Made by a program: the position numbers and the translations under genes. A DNA stretch of 64,000 nucleotides, taken from Gaeumannomyces sp. JS-464 (Eukaryota; Ascomycota; Sordariomycetes; Magnaporthales; Magnaporthaceae). The stretch spans positions 6,138,001 through 6,202,000 of the forward strand of contig NGZR01000003.1 in assembly GCA_002197995.1 (NCBI GenBank), in the 5' to 3' direction. Below are positions 1-11,257 of this stretch, piece after piece. The stretch's first letter is position 1. Each line of letters opens with the position of its first letter. The notes below the pieces were generated by a model. The model was not told the origin of the DNA. It saw only the letters and a program-made list of their open reading frames with translations, and ran no database searches.

Positions 1-297
1 TGACTGCAGCTCCAGACGCCTTGCATCGTGATCGGACCGGGCGGTGATAAACAAATCGGTACTCAAGATGCGGTTAGACGTTAAGGTGGGCGCACACTGG
101 CTCTTACTTCCCGCCCCTCTGGTGTCTCTGGCTTGTGCGACTGCTGCGAGATATGTGGCCTCAGCGCCCATCGTTCAGCCAGCCGGCCGATGGCGCACAA
201 GGAACCTCAGCCAGCACCGCACCGGAGCCCCTTGACCGCCGTTCCTCTACAGTCTCCAATTCCTGGCAGCGAGGCTTCGTGCTAGCATCCTGCTAAC

Positions 298-3195
298 ATG
301 GCCGTCAACATACAGCGCCAGCTCTTCGCGCGGAGCGAGAGGGTCAAGGGCATTGACTTCCACCCGCAAGAGCCATGGATCCTCACGACTCTCTACAGCG
401 GTAAGCCCGCGCCCCCCTAGAACCCAGGCCAGCAGGACACGCAAACAGCGAGACGTGCCGACCTGATGCGATGCTGACTGCGGAACGACCCCCACTGCGC
501 AGGCCATGTCTACATCTGGTCATACGAGACGCAGCAGATCGTCAAGACGTTCGAGCTCACAGACGTGCCGGTCCGCGCCGGCCGCTTCGTCGCGAGGAAG
601 AACTGGATTGTCTGCGGCTCCGATGACTTCCAGCTACGCGTGTACAACTACAACACCTCGGAGAAGATCACGTCCTTCGAGGCACATCCCGACTACATCC
701 GCGCGATCGCCGTCCACCCGACACAACCATTCGTGCTCACGGCCTCGGATGACATGACGATCAAGCTTTGGGACTGGGACAAGGCTTGGAAATGCGTCCA
801 GGTCTTTGAGGGCCACAGCCACTACGTCATGGGCCTGGCCATCAACCCCAAGGACACCAACACCTTTGCCTCGGCTTGTCTCGACCGCACTGTCAAGATC
901 TGGAACCTCGGCTCCTCGACGGCCAACTTCACGCTTGAGGCCCACGAGACCAAGGGCGTAAACCACGTCGACTACTACCCGCACTCAGATAAGCCGTACC
1001 TCCTCACCACCTCCGATGACAGGACGGTCAAGATTTGGGACTACACCACGAAGTCGCTGATCGCAACCCTCGAGGGTCACACCAACAACGTCTCGTTTGC
1101 TTGCTACCACCCCGAGCTCCCCGTCATCATCTCTGGCTCCGAAGACGGTACTATCAGGATATGGCACGCCAACACATACCGCTTCGAGCAGTCGCTCAAC
1201 TACGGCCTCGAGCGCGCCTGGTGCGTGTCGTACCAGAAGGGAAAGCAGGGCGTCGCTGTGGGTTTCGATGATGGCGCGGTCGTCGTGAAGCTCGGTCGGG
1301 AAGAGCCGGCTGTCTCGATGGACAACTCGGGCAAGCTTATCTGGGCAAGGCACAACGAGGTGGTTTCCTCGATTATCAAGGGCGGGGGTATGTGTGATTG
1401 GAAATCCTCGACATCTTCCAAATTGTGCGCTCCAGGGGGGCTACTTGGTACTGACTCACGGCAAACATAGACGCGACTATCAAGGACGGATCGCCGATAT
1501 CTCTCCCGACCAAGGATCTCGGCACATGCGAGGTTTACCCCCAGACTCTGATTCACTCGCCGAACGGCAGGTTCGTCGCAGTGTGCGGTGATGGCGAATA
1601 CATCATCTACACCGCACTCGCGTGGAGGAATAAGGCTTTCGGCTCGGCTCTGGATTTTGTGTGGGCGTCCAAGGACAACAGCACCGATTTCGCCATCAGG
1701 GAATCCGCCACAAGCGTCAAGGTCTACAAGAACTTTGTCGAGAAGGCCGGAGGTCTTGACGTTGGATTCCAGGCCGATGGTCTCTCTGGCGGTGTCCTGC
1801 TGGGTGTGAAGGGACAGGGCGGTATTTCGTTCTTCGATTGGGCTACTGGCGGCCTCGTCAGGAGAATCGAAGTCGAGCCTAAGGAGGTATGATATACTAT
1901 GGGCCCTGTTGTCCTCTTGGGTCGATATCAGCCACTGACTGTCGTATAGGTGTACTGGTCCGAGAGTGGTGAGCTGGTTACCCTAGCCTGCGACGATACC
2001 TTCTACGTCCTGAGATTCTCGCGCGAGAACTACGTCGAGGGCATGCAAGCGGGTCTGGCCGAGGAGGACGGTGTTGAGTCTGCCTTTGAGGTCATCACTG
2101 ACATTAGCGAGAGGTCCGTCTTCCCACTACATTACGGCGAGGCGAACTTTACTGACACGGTATTACTGTTGCAGCGTACGGACCGGCGAGTGGGTGGGCG
2201 ACTGCTTTATCTACACAAACAGCACGAACAGGCTCAACTACCTGGTGGGTGACAAGACCTACACCGTTTCGCATTTCGACCAGCCCATGTACGTCATCGG
2301 TTACATCCAGAGGGACTCCCGTATCTACCTCGCCGATAAGGATGTCAACGTCACCTCTTTCGCCTTGTCGCTCCCCGTTCTCGAGTACCAAACCCTGGTT
2401 CTCCGAGAGGACATGGAGACGGCGGCCGAGCTTCTGCCGACGATTCCCCAGGATCAGCTCAACAAGATCGCGCGGTTCCTAGAGGGCCAGGGCCACAAGT
2501 CTCTGGCACTGGAGGTTGCCACGGACCCAGAGCACAAGTTTGATCTCGCGCTGGCGCTGAACCACCTCGACATCGCATTGGAGCTTGCGAGGAAAGCGGA
2601 CGTGGACCACAAGTGGAAGACGGTGGGGGACGCGGCGCTCACGGCATGGGATGTCGCACTAGCGGCAGAGTGTTTCTCACACGCCAAGGACCTTGGGTCC
2701 CTCCTGTTGCTCTACAGCTCGACGTCGGACCGTGAGGGACTCGAGAAGCTGGCAGCGCAGGCCTCTGAGGCTGGTGCGCACAACGTTGCCTTCTCTGCCA
2801 AATGGCTGCTCGGCGACGTCGCAGCCTGTGTGGATATCCTAACGGCGACGGGCAGGCTCGCGGAGGCTGTTCTCTTCTCCCAGACGTACAAGCCTAGCTT
2901 GACGACTGGCGTAGTATCACAGTGGAAGGAGTCACTGGAGAAGAGCAAAAAGGGGCGTGTGGCACGCATGCTAGGCACGCCTGGCGAGGACGATGAGCTC
3001 TTCCCTGAGTGGGACGAGTGGCTCAAGCTTGAGGCTGAGGGCGGCTCAGTCGATGATGCGAAGAAGGGCCGAGGAGGAAGAAGAGGAGGAGGACGAGGAA
3101 GAGGCAGAGGAGGAAGCCTAGGAACTTATCCCGGACGCTTCTCTACCAACCCGCGCCTCGGGCTGCTGTTCATGAAGTTTTTGATCATCCTATAG
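298..3195 (+). CDS. SEC27: Coatomer subunit beta-prime (COPI, Sec27/COPB2)
   Basis: Beta-prime subunit of the COPI coat, which drives Golgi-to-ER retrieval and binds dilysine cargo signals through its WD40 propellers. Proposed exons are 298-400, 503-1387, 1471-1886, 1950-2113 and 2175 onward, all GT-AG and in phase. The protein opens with [20 protein letters not shown], followed by a run of WD40 repeats to about residue 300 (repeated [14 protein letters not shown]-type blades), a second propeller, and an alpha-solenoid rich in Ala/Leu. As written the frame stays open to 3195 and ends in a Gly/Arg-rich tail. Dropping one G at 3067-3068 gives instead a Glu-rich tail ending in a TAG at 3119-3121 (837 residues), which fits the acidic C-termini of this family better. 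Family assignment is certain; only the last ~20 residues are in doubt. Confidence 0.95.
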
Positions 3196-3609
3196 CAAGT
3201 TTGGTTTTCTCTGTGCGTGCGTGGGTAGAGGGAGGCTGTGCGCGTCTCGGTTGTGGGTGGCTGGCATAAAGGCAGCCTATGATTTTATGTCTATCGGGAA
3301 AAGTTGTAGACAAGACGAACCCTTATTTTTACCGTCTTTTTTCGTGCCTGTGTTCCGCGAGATTGGGCTAACAAGCGGCGGCGGCCTCCCCAGCCGTTAG
3401 CCTGAGGTTCCCGCTTGAAGAAATACCCAATCAGGAGCATTGCCGCGCATGGAAACCGGTTGACCGCGACGAAGGGAGGCGGTCGAAACTTGCGACGAAA
3501 CGCAAACAATCTGCTGCTAGCCAATTCAGACGACTCGTCGACATCGTCAGGCCCAAGCATTGCCATTCTTTTCGTCTTCTCAAAGCCTGCGTCTCGTCTG
3601 ACGCCCGTC
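3196..3609. other. Intergenic, SEC27 to small conserved gene
   Basis: Holds the presumed SEC27 3' end and the promoter/leader of the next plus-strand gene. Open frames run through it (for example from 3415), but nothing upstream of the ATG at 3610 looks conserved. No RNA gene or repeat seen. Confidence 0.5.
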
Positions 3610-4141
3610 ATGGCGTCCCCAACGCCCCAGCAACACGCCGTGTACCTGGCAAAGTCCAAGGTCGCCATGAAAGACCCGGACATCCCGGGGCCGCGGTACC
3701 ACCACGTCGTCTTCGTCGAGACCAACCAGCAGGGCCGGTCCGACGGCGTCAAGTTCCACGTCGTCGGCGACATCACCAGCAGCTCCGGCATGACGTACGA
3801 GTCCCGGAGCGCGCCGGCGCCCGAGGAGGAGTACGGCGACGGCTTCTACAGCAAGGAGCTCCTGGGCTACACCGCCACGGCGGCCGCCGAGGCAGAAGGC
3901 GTTCAATGTGGCGACGCTCAGGACTGAAGTTGTCAAGTCGTGGGAGCCGCTCGCGTTCTACGCGCCGGGGGAGGAGCGCCGCGTGCCGTGGAAGTGTACC
4001 AAGTGGACTAACAATTATGCGCTTCCGGCGCTGTGGGAGGCTGGGTTTATTGTTGAGAGTGCGGCGCCGGCTGCGGTCTTGGGCTCGGCGACGAACGCCA
4101 AGGCTGTATCTGGACCTGCGGGTTCGACCGCTACCAAGTAG
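3610..4141 (+). CDS. Small conserved fungal protein, apparent frameshift
   Basis: Two overlapping frames together look like one small protein. The first (from the ATG at 3610) reads MASPTPQQHAVYLAK, then a segment with YHHVVFVET and FHVVGDITSSSGMTYES. The second reads PPRQKAFNVATLRTEVVKSW and then YAPGEERRVPWKCTKWT and ends at 4141. Family members of this type, in my recollection the UPF0590-like fungal proteins, have the two halves contiguous. The frame changes by +1 near 3878-3884 inside a GC-rich stretch, so one extra base explains it. Length would be about 176 residues. No signal peptide or membrane segment; function unknown. It could be a true pseudogene, but the other indel-like breaks in this window favour a sequence error. 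The upstream in-frame Met at 3415 is rejected because the extension is low-quality and unlike a protein start. Confidence 0.6.
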
Positions 4142-4537
4142 TTGGCATATACGCCCCGAGGGTCGTCGGGGCAGAAAATGCACTTCACGGCTTTGTGTAA
4201 TCGAGACTCGGAAGGTAAACGTTAGGTAGCAATCTTATGACTGCTGTCAGAGATTTTCACAATGGCCCTGTGCTACTACCTAAAGTGAGCATAAACTCTA
4301 ATGTACAATCGGACCTTGACAAGCCCCTGGGATCCAGGGCAATGCTATATGGTTGGCTGTTGACATAATCCGTCATCATTGACCCGCCGCCCATGTCACC
4401 CTCCGTACAGGTTCCATCACGGCCTTGTCGCCACCATACTATCTCACAGTCAGCACGACAATCAGCGAGACCAAGCGGCCGGAGTGAGGGCGGTCTGTTC
4501 AGCGGGAGATAGGCGGGAGATGTGCCAGAACTCCACA
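4142..4537. other. Convergent 3' intergenic region
   Basis: Lies between the 3' ends of the small conserved gene (plus) and the dynamin gene (minus). I see no gene, repeat or RNA feature here. Confidence 0.5.
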
Positions 4538-7241
4538 CTATTTCGGAGCCTTCGAGGTGCCCTTGAGGACGTCGAGCGCATCCTTGAAGTTCTGGATGTC
4601 GCGAGCAAGCTTCTCCCGCTGGGCCCTGACGCCATGGTCCTCGCCCGCGTACTGCTCCAGCTGGTCGTCGTCGAGAGTGTGGATGAACTTTGGCGTGAGG
4701 ATGTACAAGGGGCTCTCCTCCGAGTAGAGCAAATCGTGGTGGACGACTTGGAGGCACACGTTGTCGATGTACCGCTTCATAGCGACCTTGTAGTAGCTCT
4801 TGAGCACATCGTGGATGTACTGGTGCATGTGCTCCAAGTTGCTCTTGTTGCTCCGACCGACGAGGTTGTCAAGCTGGGCCTGGGTGAGCGTGAAATGTGA
4901 CCCCATGTAATTCGTGTCAACCCCTCCGGCGGCCTTGATGCTCTCAGCCAGGCGGCCGCCCTGGAGCTTGGACAGGTTCTCGTTAAAGTAGTGGTTCAGC
5001 GTGAAGGAAGGGTTCCTCCTCTCGATGTCCACTAGTAGCTTGGCATGCTTGCTCGCCTGAGCGAAGCACTTCTCCAGTCGGTCGTGAAGGATGTTCTCCG
5101 AGAGTTCATCCCGAACGCCCCTGTCGGGACAGACCGCGGCGACCGCCCCGTGGATGAATGCCCCAACCAGGGCCCTCGCAATTAGAAGGTAGGTTTTCGT
5201 AATGGGCTCCCAGTTCTTGGTCTGCTCCTGGAAAGCGGCGGCGAGGACCGAGCCGTTGAACTAAGACGATAGCATGTTAGAAATGATAAAAAGGACAAGG
5301 AAACAAAATTCTGGGGCGAGTGTGGAAAAATGCCCGCAATTGGACTCGGAAAGTTTTCCAGGAAAGATATGAGAATTCTCACTAGGGAAAGGGTATAGGA
5401 AATACGAGTAGGGAAAGAGTTCGAGGGATATCACAGGCGAATGATCAAGGACTTGCTCACCGTGCCCAAGTCAGCGCCCCGACTGTTGCGATACGTATCC
5501 TTGATGTAATTCATAATGTTGTTGCCGTCATCCGCCTTTGCGCCCGCGAGTTGGCGTCGAGCAGCCGATATAATAGGGGGGTCCGCCGGCTCGACCTGGG
5601 AGAGCATTGGGAATAGCTCAGCCACAGGTTCAGGTGGCTTGTCAGATCCACCACGCAAAAATGCTCGCGAGTGGCCCTGCTGGCGGATCGCGGCCGCAAA
5701 CTGCTCATCCAGCTCGACAATGCGGGTGATGAGTCTCCGGTTCTTTAGAGCAAAGAACGGCGGATGACTGATATAGTTGGCTAGCAGCGCATTCCTGTTG
5801 ATGTCCTGGACCTGACTGCAAAGGTTGCTGAGATACGCCCGCTGGGAGTTCGCGTCGGAGCGATGCGGTCCGAGGAGGAGCTCCTCAGCGGTGAGGCGAG
5901 CGAGCTCCGCAGTGACCTCAGTCCGCAGCTGTTTGAATTCATGTTTGACCAGGTCGGTCAAGAGGCCACGGACCTTGATCTGCAAGGCCTTGATTCCAGC
6001 CCTGCCAGTGCTCTTGATTGCGGACCACGGCTCCTTGGCGAAGAAGGCTATCTCTGCTTTTCGACCCTCCTCGAGCGTCATGTTCTCGTCGTCGGAGCCG
6101 CGATTCTTGACAATGTAATAGCCCAGTGTTAGGTCGCTCCGTTTACCAGTGACGTGGTCAATGGCTATCTGCTGCATCGCCCTCTCAATGGCAAGATCCG
6201 GCTTTGTCAGGACACCCATGGTTCGCTTCATGTCAGGGTCGACCTCCTTGGCAAGCTTGAGGATCTCCTGAGTTGCGGGGTCAACGTTGGCGGGGACAAT
6301 GGCGAGGATGATGGTCCTCGAGTCTCGCATGTAGTTCACCACCATGTTCTTGACGAGGAGGATGTCGGACTCCGTGGTAACACCTTTTTAAAGTGCAGTA
6401 ATTAGCAGGTTTATCTTCCGGATGACCGGTGAGGAAGGAGGGAAAATGGCGAGCCTACCCTGAGTCTCTTTGCGGAAGATTCCGGGAACATCGATGACGG
6501 TGAAGTGTTCTTGCTGTTTAGCGTTAGTATTCCACTATGCAGTATACGAAAAGTCCGGCAATCTTTCAACAGCCCATTAGAGGGGGGTAATCCGGGGAGG
6601 CTTGGCTGGCAAGCAAAATGCCAGAAGTGGTTTCTTGGTAGGCGCCGAGGTTGGAGTGAACCCGGTTCACAGAGAAGGTGGGAGAGAGAATGCCGGAGAC
6701 ATAAAAAGTAGGTTTACGGGAGCAGGGAAGTGGAGCAGAAAATACATAGGAAAAGGCAAAAACGAACCTGTGGGCTGCAGATCTCGATCTTGAGAAGATG
6801 CTCACTGAATGCATTGCCAGCCTCCGTCTTGGCATCGCCAGAATTGGAACTGATCCCAAGCTCCTTGTTGACATCTGTAAAGATCTGCCCCAGCATCTTA
6901 TTATCCATCTGCGTGGCCTTAGGCAAGGTCCGGGAGAAGCTCTTGAGCCTGGTAGCCAGGTCCGCGTCCGCGTCCTCGTGCGGGATGATGGTGACGGTCA
7001 CCGACTCGTAGTCCTCGCGGCGGCAGGTGATCTGGGTGGCGTACCGGGTGCAGAGCTCGGCGTCCCGAGGGAAGGCGAAGCCGGTGATGCCCTCGAGGAC
7101 TGAGCTTTTGCCCGAGCTCTGGTCGCCGACGACGACGAGCTGGGGGAGCGAGATCTTGTTTCCGATGAGCTCGCGCAGCCGGTCGACTTTGATCAGGGTG
7201 GCCGAGTTGCCTCGGTCACCTTCTGCGAGTGTGCCGGCCAT
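4538..7241 (-). CDS. Dynamin-like (Mx-like) GTPase, copy 1
   Basis: Large self-assembling GTPase of the dynamin superfamily, likely acting on membranes by oligomerisation and GTP hydrolysis. Exons 7241-6768, 6513-6459, 6383-5461 and 5260-4538 give exactly 2175 coding bases (724 residues) with no frame break. G1 GDQSSGKS lies at residues 39-46, the G3 DVPG at 166-169, and G4 TKPD follows in MGVLTKPDLA. A GED-like helical region near the C-terminus contains VLKSYYKVAMKRYIDNVC. There is no PH or proline-rich domain, so it belongs with fungal Mx-like/VPS1-unlike dynamins rather than endocytic dynamin. Intron positions after residue 158, after the 55-base exon and after LGT match those of the second dynamin gene at 14473-17154. 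A TATA box precedes it at 7354-7363. Precise target membrane unknown. Confidence 0.93.
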
Positions 7242-7817
7242 CTTGGCGGGTTTCTGCTCAGGTGGTTGTGATCCTGAGGGCTTGGGGATTGTGGGTGTTG
7301 TGTTGGGTAGTGGGTAGTAGGTGGTAGAATTTTTTTCTGTGGCCGACAAAGGTTTTATATAAAGTACGTAGGCAAGGGCGGGGGAGACAACTAAAAGGAA
7401 GGTAAAGCAGTTCTGAGTGTAAATTGATGGCAAAGTGGTCGCCTTGGCTTTCCCGTGGATCCCTCTGTTTGAGTGGTGCAAGACAGTTTCCTGCCATCAA
7501 GTAGGCTCTCCACGCTGGGTTACAATACGAACGACGTAACGACACTGGTGCGCAAGCTCTATCACTCCTCCCCGTCCGTGTCTGGTAATGTCACCGCCGG
7601 ACTCCTCATCCTATAACCACAGGCAGCGGACGACAACTCCCCTCCACACCGCCAAACACCACAGTGAAAAGGGCACATTCGCTCTAAAAGGCTACCCTCA
7701 TCCAGAAGAGGGCTCACTTAGGTGACAGAACTAACTTCGGATATTATTCGCCAGATGGATAGACTGGAAGAGAAAGTACGTTACATGTGAATCGCATTTC
7801 CAGTTCGCTCCATCATA
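7242..7817. other. Intergenic, dynamin 1 promoter
   Basis: 5' region of dynamin copy 1 and 3' flank of the VOC dioxygenase gene; both genes are on the minus strand. Apart from the TATA-like site I see nothing else in it. Confidence 0.5.
7354..7363 (-). promoter_or_regulatory. Candidate TATA box, dynamin copy 1
   Basis: On the minus strand the sequence reads TTTATATAAA, about 113-122 bases before the ATG at 7241. Position and sequence fit a TATA element for the dynamin gene. Inferred by inspection only. Confidence 0.5.
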
Positions 7818-9036
7818 CTACGTCAAGAAAGTCGCTGGCACGTCGGGGCCCCAGACATACAGCGTGTCTGGTCCCGCGCGCCCACGATGGGTTGGCTCCG
7901 ACATGTCCAGCAGGTCGCCGTCGACGTAGTGCTCCATGATGAACTTGGCCGGGTCGAACCTGTGGCATTTCTTGTCAGCATTATCCCCAAAACTATAAAA
8001 AGATGTAAAAATGACTCCTTACCAGTAGTCAAAGATCTGGCTCCCCATGATGTGCCGGCCGACGCCCCAGCAGTTCTCGTAGCCCTTCTCGCGCAGCCAG
8101 TCGTGGCCGAGGACCTGGGTGTCAAAGTCGTGCGTCTCAAAGGACGAGTGATGCACGTGCATCTTGGGCCCCTCGAAGAAGAAGAAGCAGTGGTGGTCGA
8201 CCTTCTCCATGCCCCTGTCCAGCCTGAAGAAGACGGTGATGTCTTCCTCTTTGTCATTGTAGGAAAGCTGTTGCACGGGGATCGGTGAGTATGAATGTAA
8301 CGTGCCATCCGTGTTTCTATGGGCAATCTTTTGTTCAACTTACTTCACTGGCAAAGAAGTTGAAGCGGGTCGAGTAGAACTCGAGCACTTGGCAAAGTTG
8401 GTCACGCACATGCCAAAGTGGCCCAGCTTGTGCACCGGTGCTGGCCGCTTCTTGAAGCGCTGGAATGTGTTGACCTCTCGTGTTTTCTCGAGGGGCTGAG
8501 AAAAGAGGTCAGAAGCAGGGAACTCAACATCGTAAAAAGGGGTCCGGCGAGTGGGGTGTATGTCCTCCGTAAATGCCAGCGCAGCAACATACAAAGTTGA
8601 TCTTCAGGTCTGGGAAGTTTGGGTCCATGACCGGGACCTTTTCCTGGCCGTGCACCAGGTGGAAGGGGAAGCCATCGACGGGGTCGTAAAAGGTCACACC
8701 CTTGCCGCCACCGGGGGCGTCGGTCAGGTCGTAGACCTTTGTGGCCCTGCACTCGGCGGGCAGGGACAGGGAGGCGTGGACCAGGTCCTCCTCGGACTCG
8801 ACGGCGAAGGCGGCGCCGCCAAACTCGTCCTTGTCGGCGGGCTCGGCGCAGATGACAAAGGGCTCGGCGCCGTAGCCCCTGTAGTAGGTCTTCTCGCCCA
8901 CGCGCTTCGTCTCGTAGAAGCCAAAGTCCTCGTAGAAGGCCCTGATCGGGGCGAGGTCCTTGAACTTGTAGTAGACGTGGGCCAGGTGGGTGAGCTTGAT
9001 CTTCTTGAGATCGTTGTGCACCGAGGCGGCAGCCAT
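7818..9036 (-). CDS. Two-domain VOC/extradiol dioxygenase-like protein
   Basis: Vicinal-oxygen-chelate fold protein of the glyoxalase/bleomycin-resistance/catechol 2,3-dioxygenase type. Exons 9036-8593, 8495-8344, 8267-8023 and 7959-7818. The N-terminal module begins THLAHVYYKFKDLAPIRAFY. The C-terminal module has KLGHFGMCVTNF, then HVHHSSFETHDFDTQVLGHD and FIMEHYVDGD, giving His, His and Glu in the spacing of the extradiol 2-His-1-Glu iron site. This suggests ring cleavage of a catechol-like substrate, but substrate is unknown. In exon 2 the frame breaks near 8388: after TNFAK the expected VLEFYSTRFNFFASE continues one base off. Spliced length is 983 bases, so one missing base restores 327 residues exactly. 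The start at 9036 is preferred over the in-frame Met at 9057. Confidence 0.85.
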
Positions 9037-9970
9037 GGTTTGGTGTGGGGCGGGCACAGCGTGGGGGTTCTTGCTGTTTTCGGTATTAGGCGAGGACTCT
9101 ATCTCGCAGTATCGTGATGACGTTGATGGGTCAAGGGGAGCACAGTTGGGCTAGCAGTTTTATCGAATTCTAGGCAAATTCCGGGGCCGGAACACGGGGG
9201 AGGCCCCTTTTTGATGGCCGCGTCTGCTCCGGGGGATCAAAGGGATGTCCCACGCTTTTACCGAGCTCGGCTTCAGCTTCCCAAGAGACGATTGTCAGGA
9301 ATTATAAAGCAGCACGGGAGGTCATCGGAGCGAAGGTAGCGGTTCCCGCACGGCGGAGCAAGCGGGGGAAGTCCATTAGGGTGGGGATCCCACAATCAGC
9401 CATGCCGGGCTAGTGGTTCGACGGCAGTTGAGCGCCGCTGTGACCTTGGTGCGTGTCTCTGGGAAAAAGAAAACGCGATGCATGCAGCTCGGCTGAGCCG
9501 GGACTTTGCCTGCATTGGACGCGGGCAAGAGACCAGACCACTCGCCGCCACATGACCTCCTTGACCTGGGCAAAGCTCTCGCCTTACCACTCAGCATCTA
9601 GCCTGAATGGGACTGAGGGATATTTATATCGACGTCCATCTTTATCTCGAAGGTGAATTCTTCAGCCCGGCGGGAGAAGGTCATTGACGTGGGTTCATGA
9701 GCAGCCTGGCTAGCAGACCCCTGTACCACGCTCTAGCTCCAGCGGAGGGGCACTCTGCGGCGGGGCGCGTCGGGGCTCCGAAATGGCGCCCTCAATGGTA
9801 CACCTGGGTCCGTGGAACACTCAAACTGTGCTCCCACGACGTCACCGCATGTAACCCAACCAGACACCACAGCCTTCCGTCGAATGCGGCCGGGGAGAAT
9901 CTACACCCGCGTCTTGAACCTCATCCTCCTTGCCCACCCCGCCTCGCCGCCGGAAGCACACCCCCTCACC
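9037..9970. other. Divergent intergenic region
   Basis: About 0.9 kb between the divergent VOC dioxygenase and phosphatase genes, presumably both promoters. No conserved frame, RNA gene or repeat seen. Confidence 0.5.
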
Positions 9971-10774
9971 ATGGCAAAGAAGCTGTCCAAGGCGCACGCC
10001 CACCTGGCCAACGGCAGCGTCAGCACCACCAACTCGAATCCAGCCTCGTCGCAATCCTCGCTCGTAAACCCGTCCCTGACCTCGCTGCCCAACTCGGCCC
10101 AGACGGCAACAGGCAGCAGCAGCAACGGCAATGGCGCCACCACCACCACCAACATAGCGCGCTGCCTAACCGACGAGGAGCCCCTCCCGCGCCTTGTCGT
10201 CTTCGACCTCGACTACACGCTCTGGCCCTTCTGGGTTGACACGCACCCGGTGCCGCCGCTCAAGTCCGCCGGCGGCGGCGCCCGGGACGCCGCGACCGAC
10301 AAGGTCGGCGACACCTTTTCCTTCTACGCCGACGTGCCGCGCATGCTCTACACCTTACCCGCCGTCGGCGTCCGCCTCGCCGTGGCCTCGCGCACGTACG
10401 CGCCCGACCTGGCGCGCGAGATGCTCAAGCTCCTGCACATTCCACCCGGCGGCGGCGCCGAGCCGCTCCCCGGCCACCCGGGCGGCGGGCGGGAGAAGAA
10501 CAGGCGCGCGCTCGACTTCTTCGACGGCGGCTTCGAGGCGTACCCGGCCAGCAAGGTGAAGCACTTTGAGGCCATCCAGAAGCGCACGGGCCTGCCGTAC
10601 AGCGAGATGATCTTCTTCGACGACGAGGCGCGCAACCGCGACGTCGAGCAGACCCTGGGCGTGCTGTTTTGCCACGTCCGCGACGGCATGTGCTGGGACG
10701 AGCTGGACAAGGGCGTGCGCAGGTGGCGCGCGCGGAGGCTGGCCGGCCCTGCCGGGGCGGGGGCGCCGGCGTAG
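9971..10774 (+). CDS. MDP1: Magnesium-dependent phosphatase 1 (HAD family)
   Basis: Single-exon gene of 267 residues. The HAD nucleophile motif DLDYT sits in VVFDLDYTLWPFWVDTH, the hallmark of MDP-1 type acid phosphatases, and the metal-binding acidic pair appears later in MIFFDDEARNRDVE. A middle motif VGVRLAVASRTY supplies the conserved Ser. Eukaryotic MDP-1 acts on protein phosphotyrosine or sugar phosphates; the true substrate here is unknown. The first ~65 residues are Ser/Asn/Thr-rich and probably disordered, so the protein is longer than the animal enzyme. An upstream in-frame Met at 9812 is possible, but the ATG at 9971 has a good fungal context (CACCATGG). It converges with the CRAL-TRIO gene downstream. 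Confidence 0.9.
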   Translation: MAKKLSKAHAHLANGSVSTTNSNPASSQSSLVNPSLTSLPNSAQTATGSSSNGNGATTTTNIARCLTDEEPLPRLVVFDLDYTLWPFWVDTHPVPPLKSAGGGARDAATDKVGDTFSFYADVPRMLYTLPAVGVRLAVASRTYAPDLAREMLKLLHIPPGGGAEPLPGHPGGGREKNRRALDFFDGGFEAYPASKVKHFEAIQKRTGLPYSEMIFFDDEARNRDVEQTLGVLFCHVRDGMCWDELDKGVRRWRARRLAGPAGAGAPA

Positions 10775-11257
10775 TGAGGTTTTGCGTTGCGCGAGGCGGG
10801 ACGGGGTGATTGTTTTGTGCGACTTGCCCGGCCGTGGCATAGATTTTATAGATACCCAGCAATGAGTGAATGTTTGAATATCTAGACAGACGCGTGCATG
10901 TTCATAAACCTGGATTTGGGAATACGGTCTAGTGATACTATCTCCAAAAAGGTCGAGGATAGTGCTTAGGAGAAACCAAAAGCCAAGGAGCCTTGAGCAG
11001 GATATCGGATTGCTATGCTGCAGGAGGAGAAAAAAAAAGATATCGACAAAACTGATTCCATGTGTCACAAGGAGGCTTCATATGTACCTCCCATGTTATC
11101 CAATGACGCCTAAAAAAAACACACGACTATCCTAATTGGCCGTTGTTGCGACCCCCTGATCTCTAAAGGTTATGCATAAACTCAAAGTCTTGTGTGTGGC
11201 TTGTAGCGCAAATTCCTACTGCATGTTGCACCGGTGTCCCCGACACCCACATTTCCA
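10775..11257. other. Convergent 3' intergenic region
   Basis: Between the 3' ends of the phosphatase and CRAL-TRIO genes. A/T-rich stretches could be 3' UTR; no gene or repeat recognised. Confidence 0.5.

Noticed and set aside
9037..9057. Upstream Met (9057) as start of the VOC protein
   Set aside because: Adds only a short Pro/Gln extension; the Met at 9036 fits the family start.
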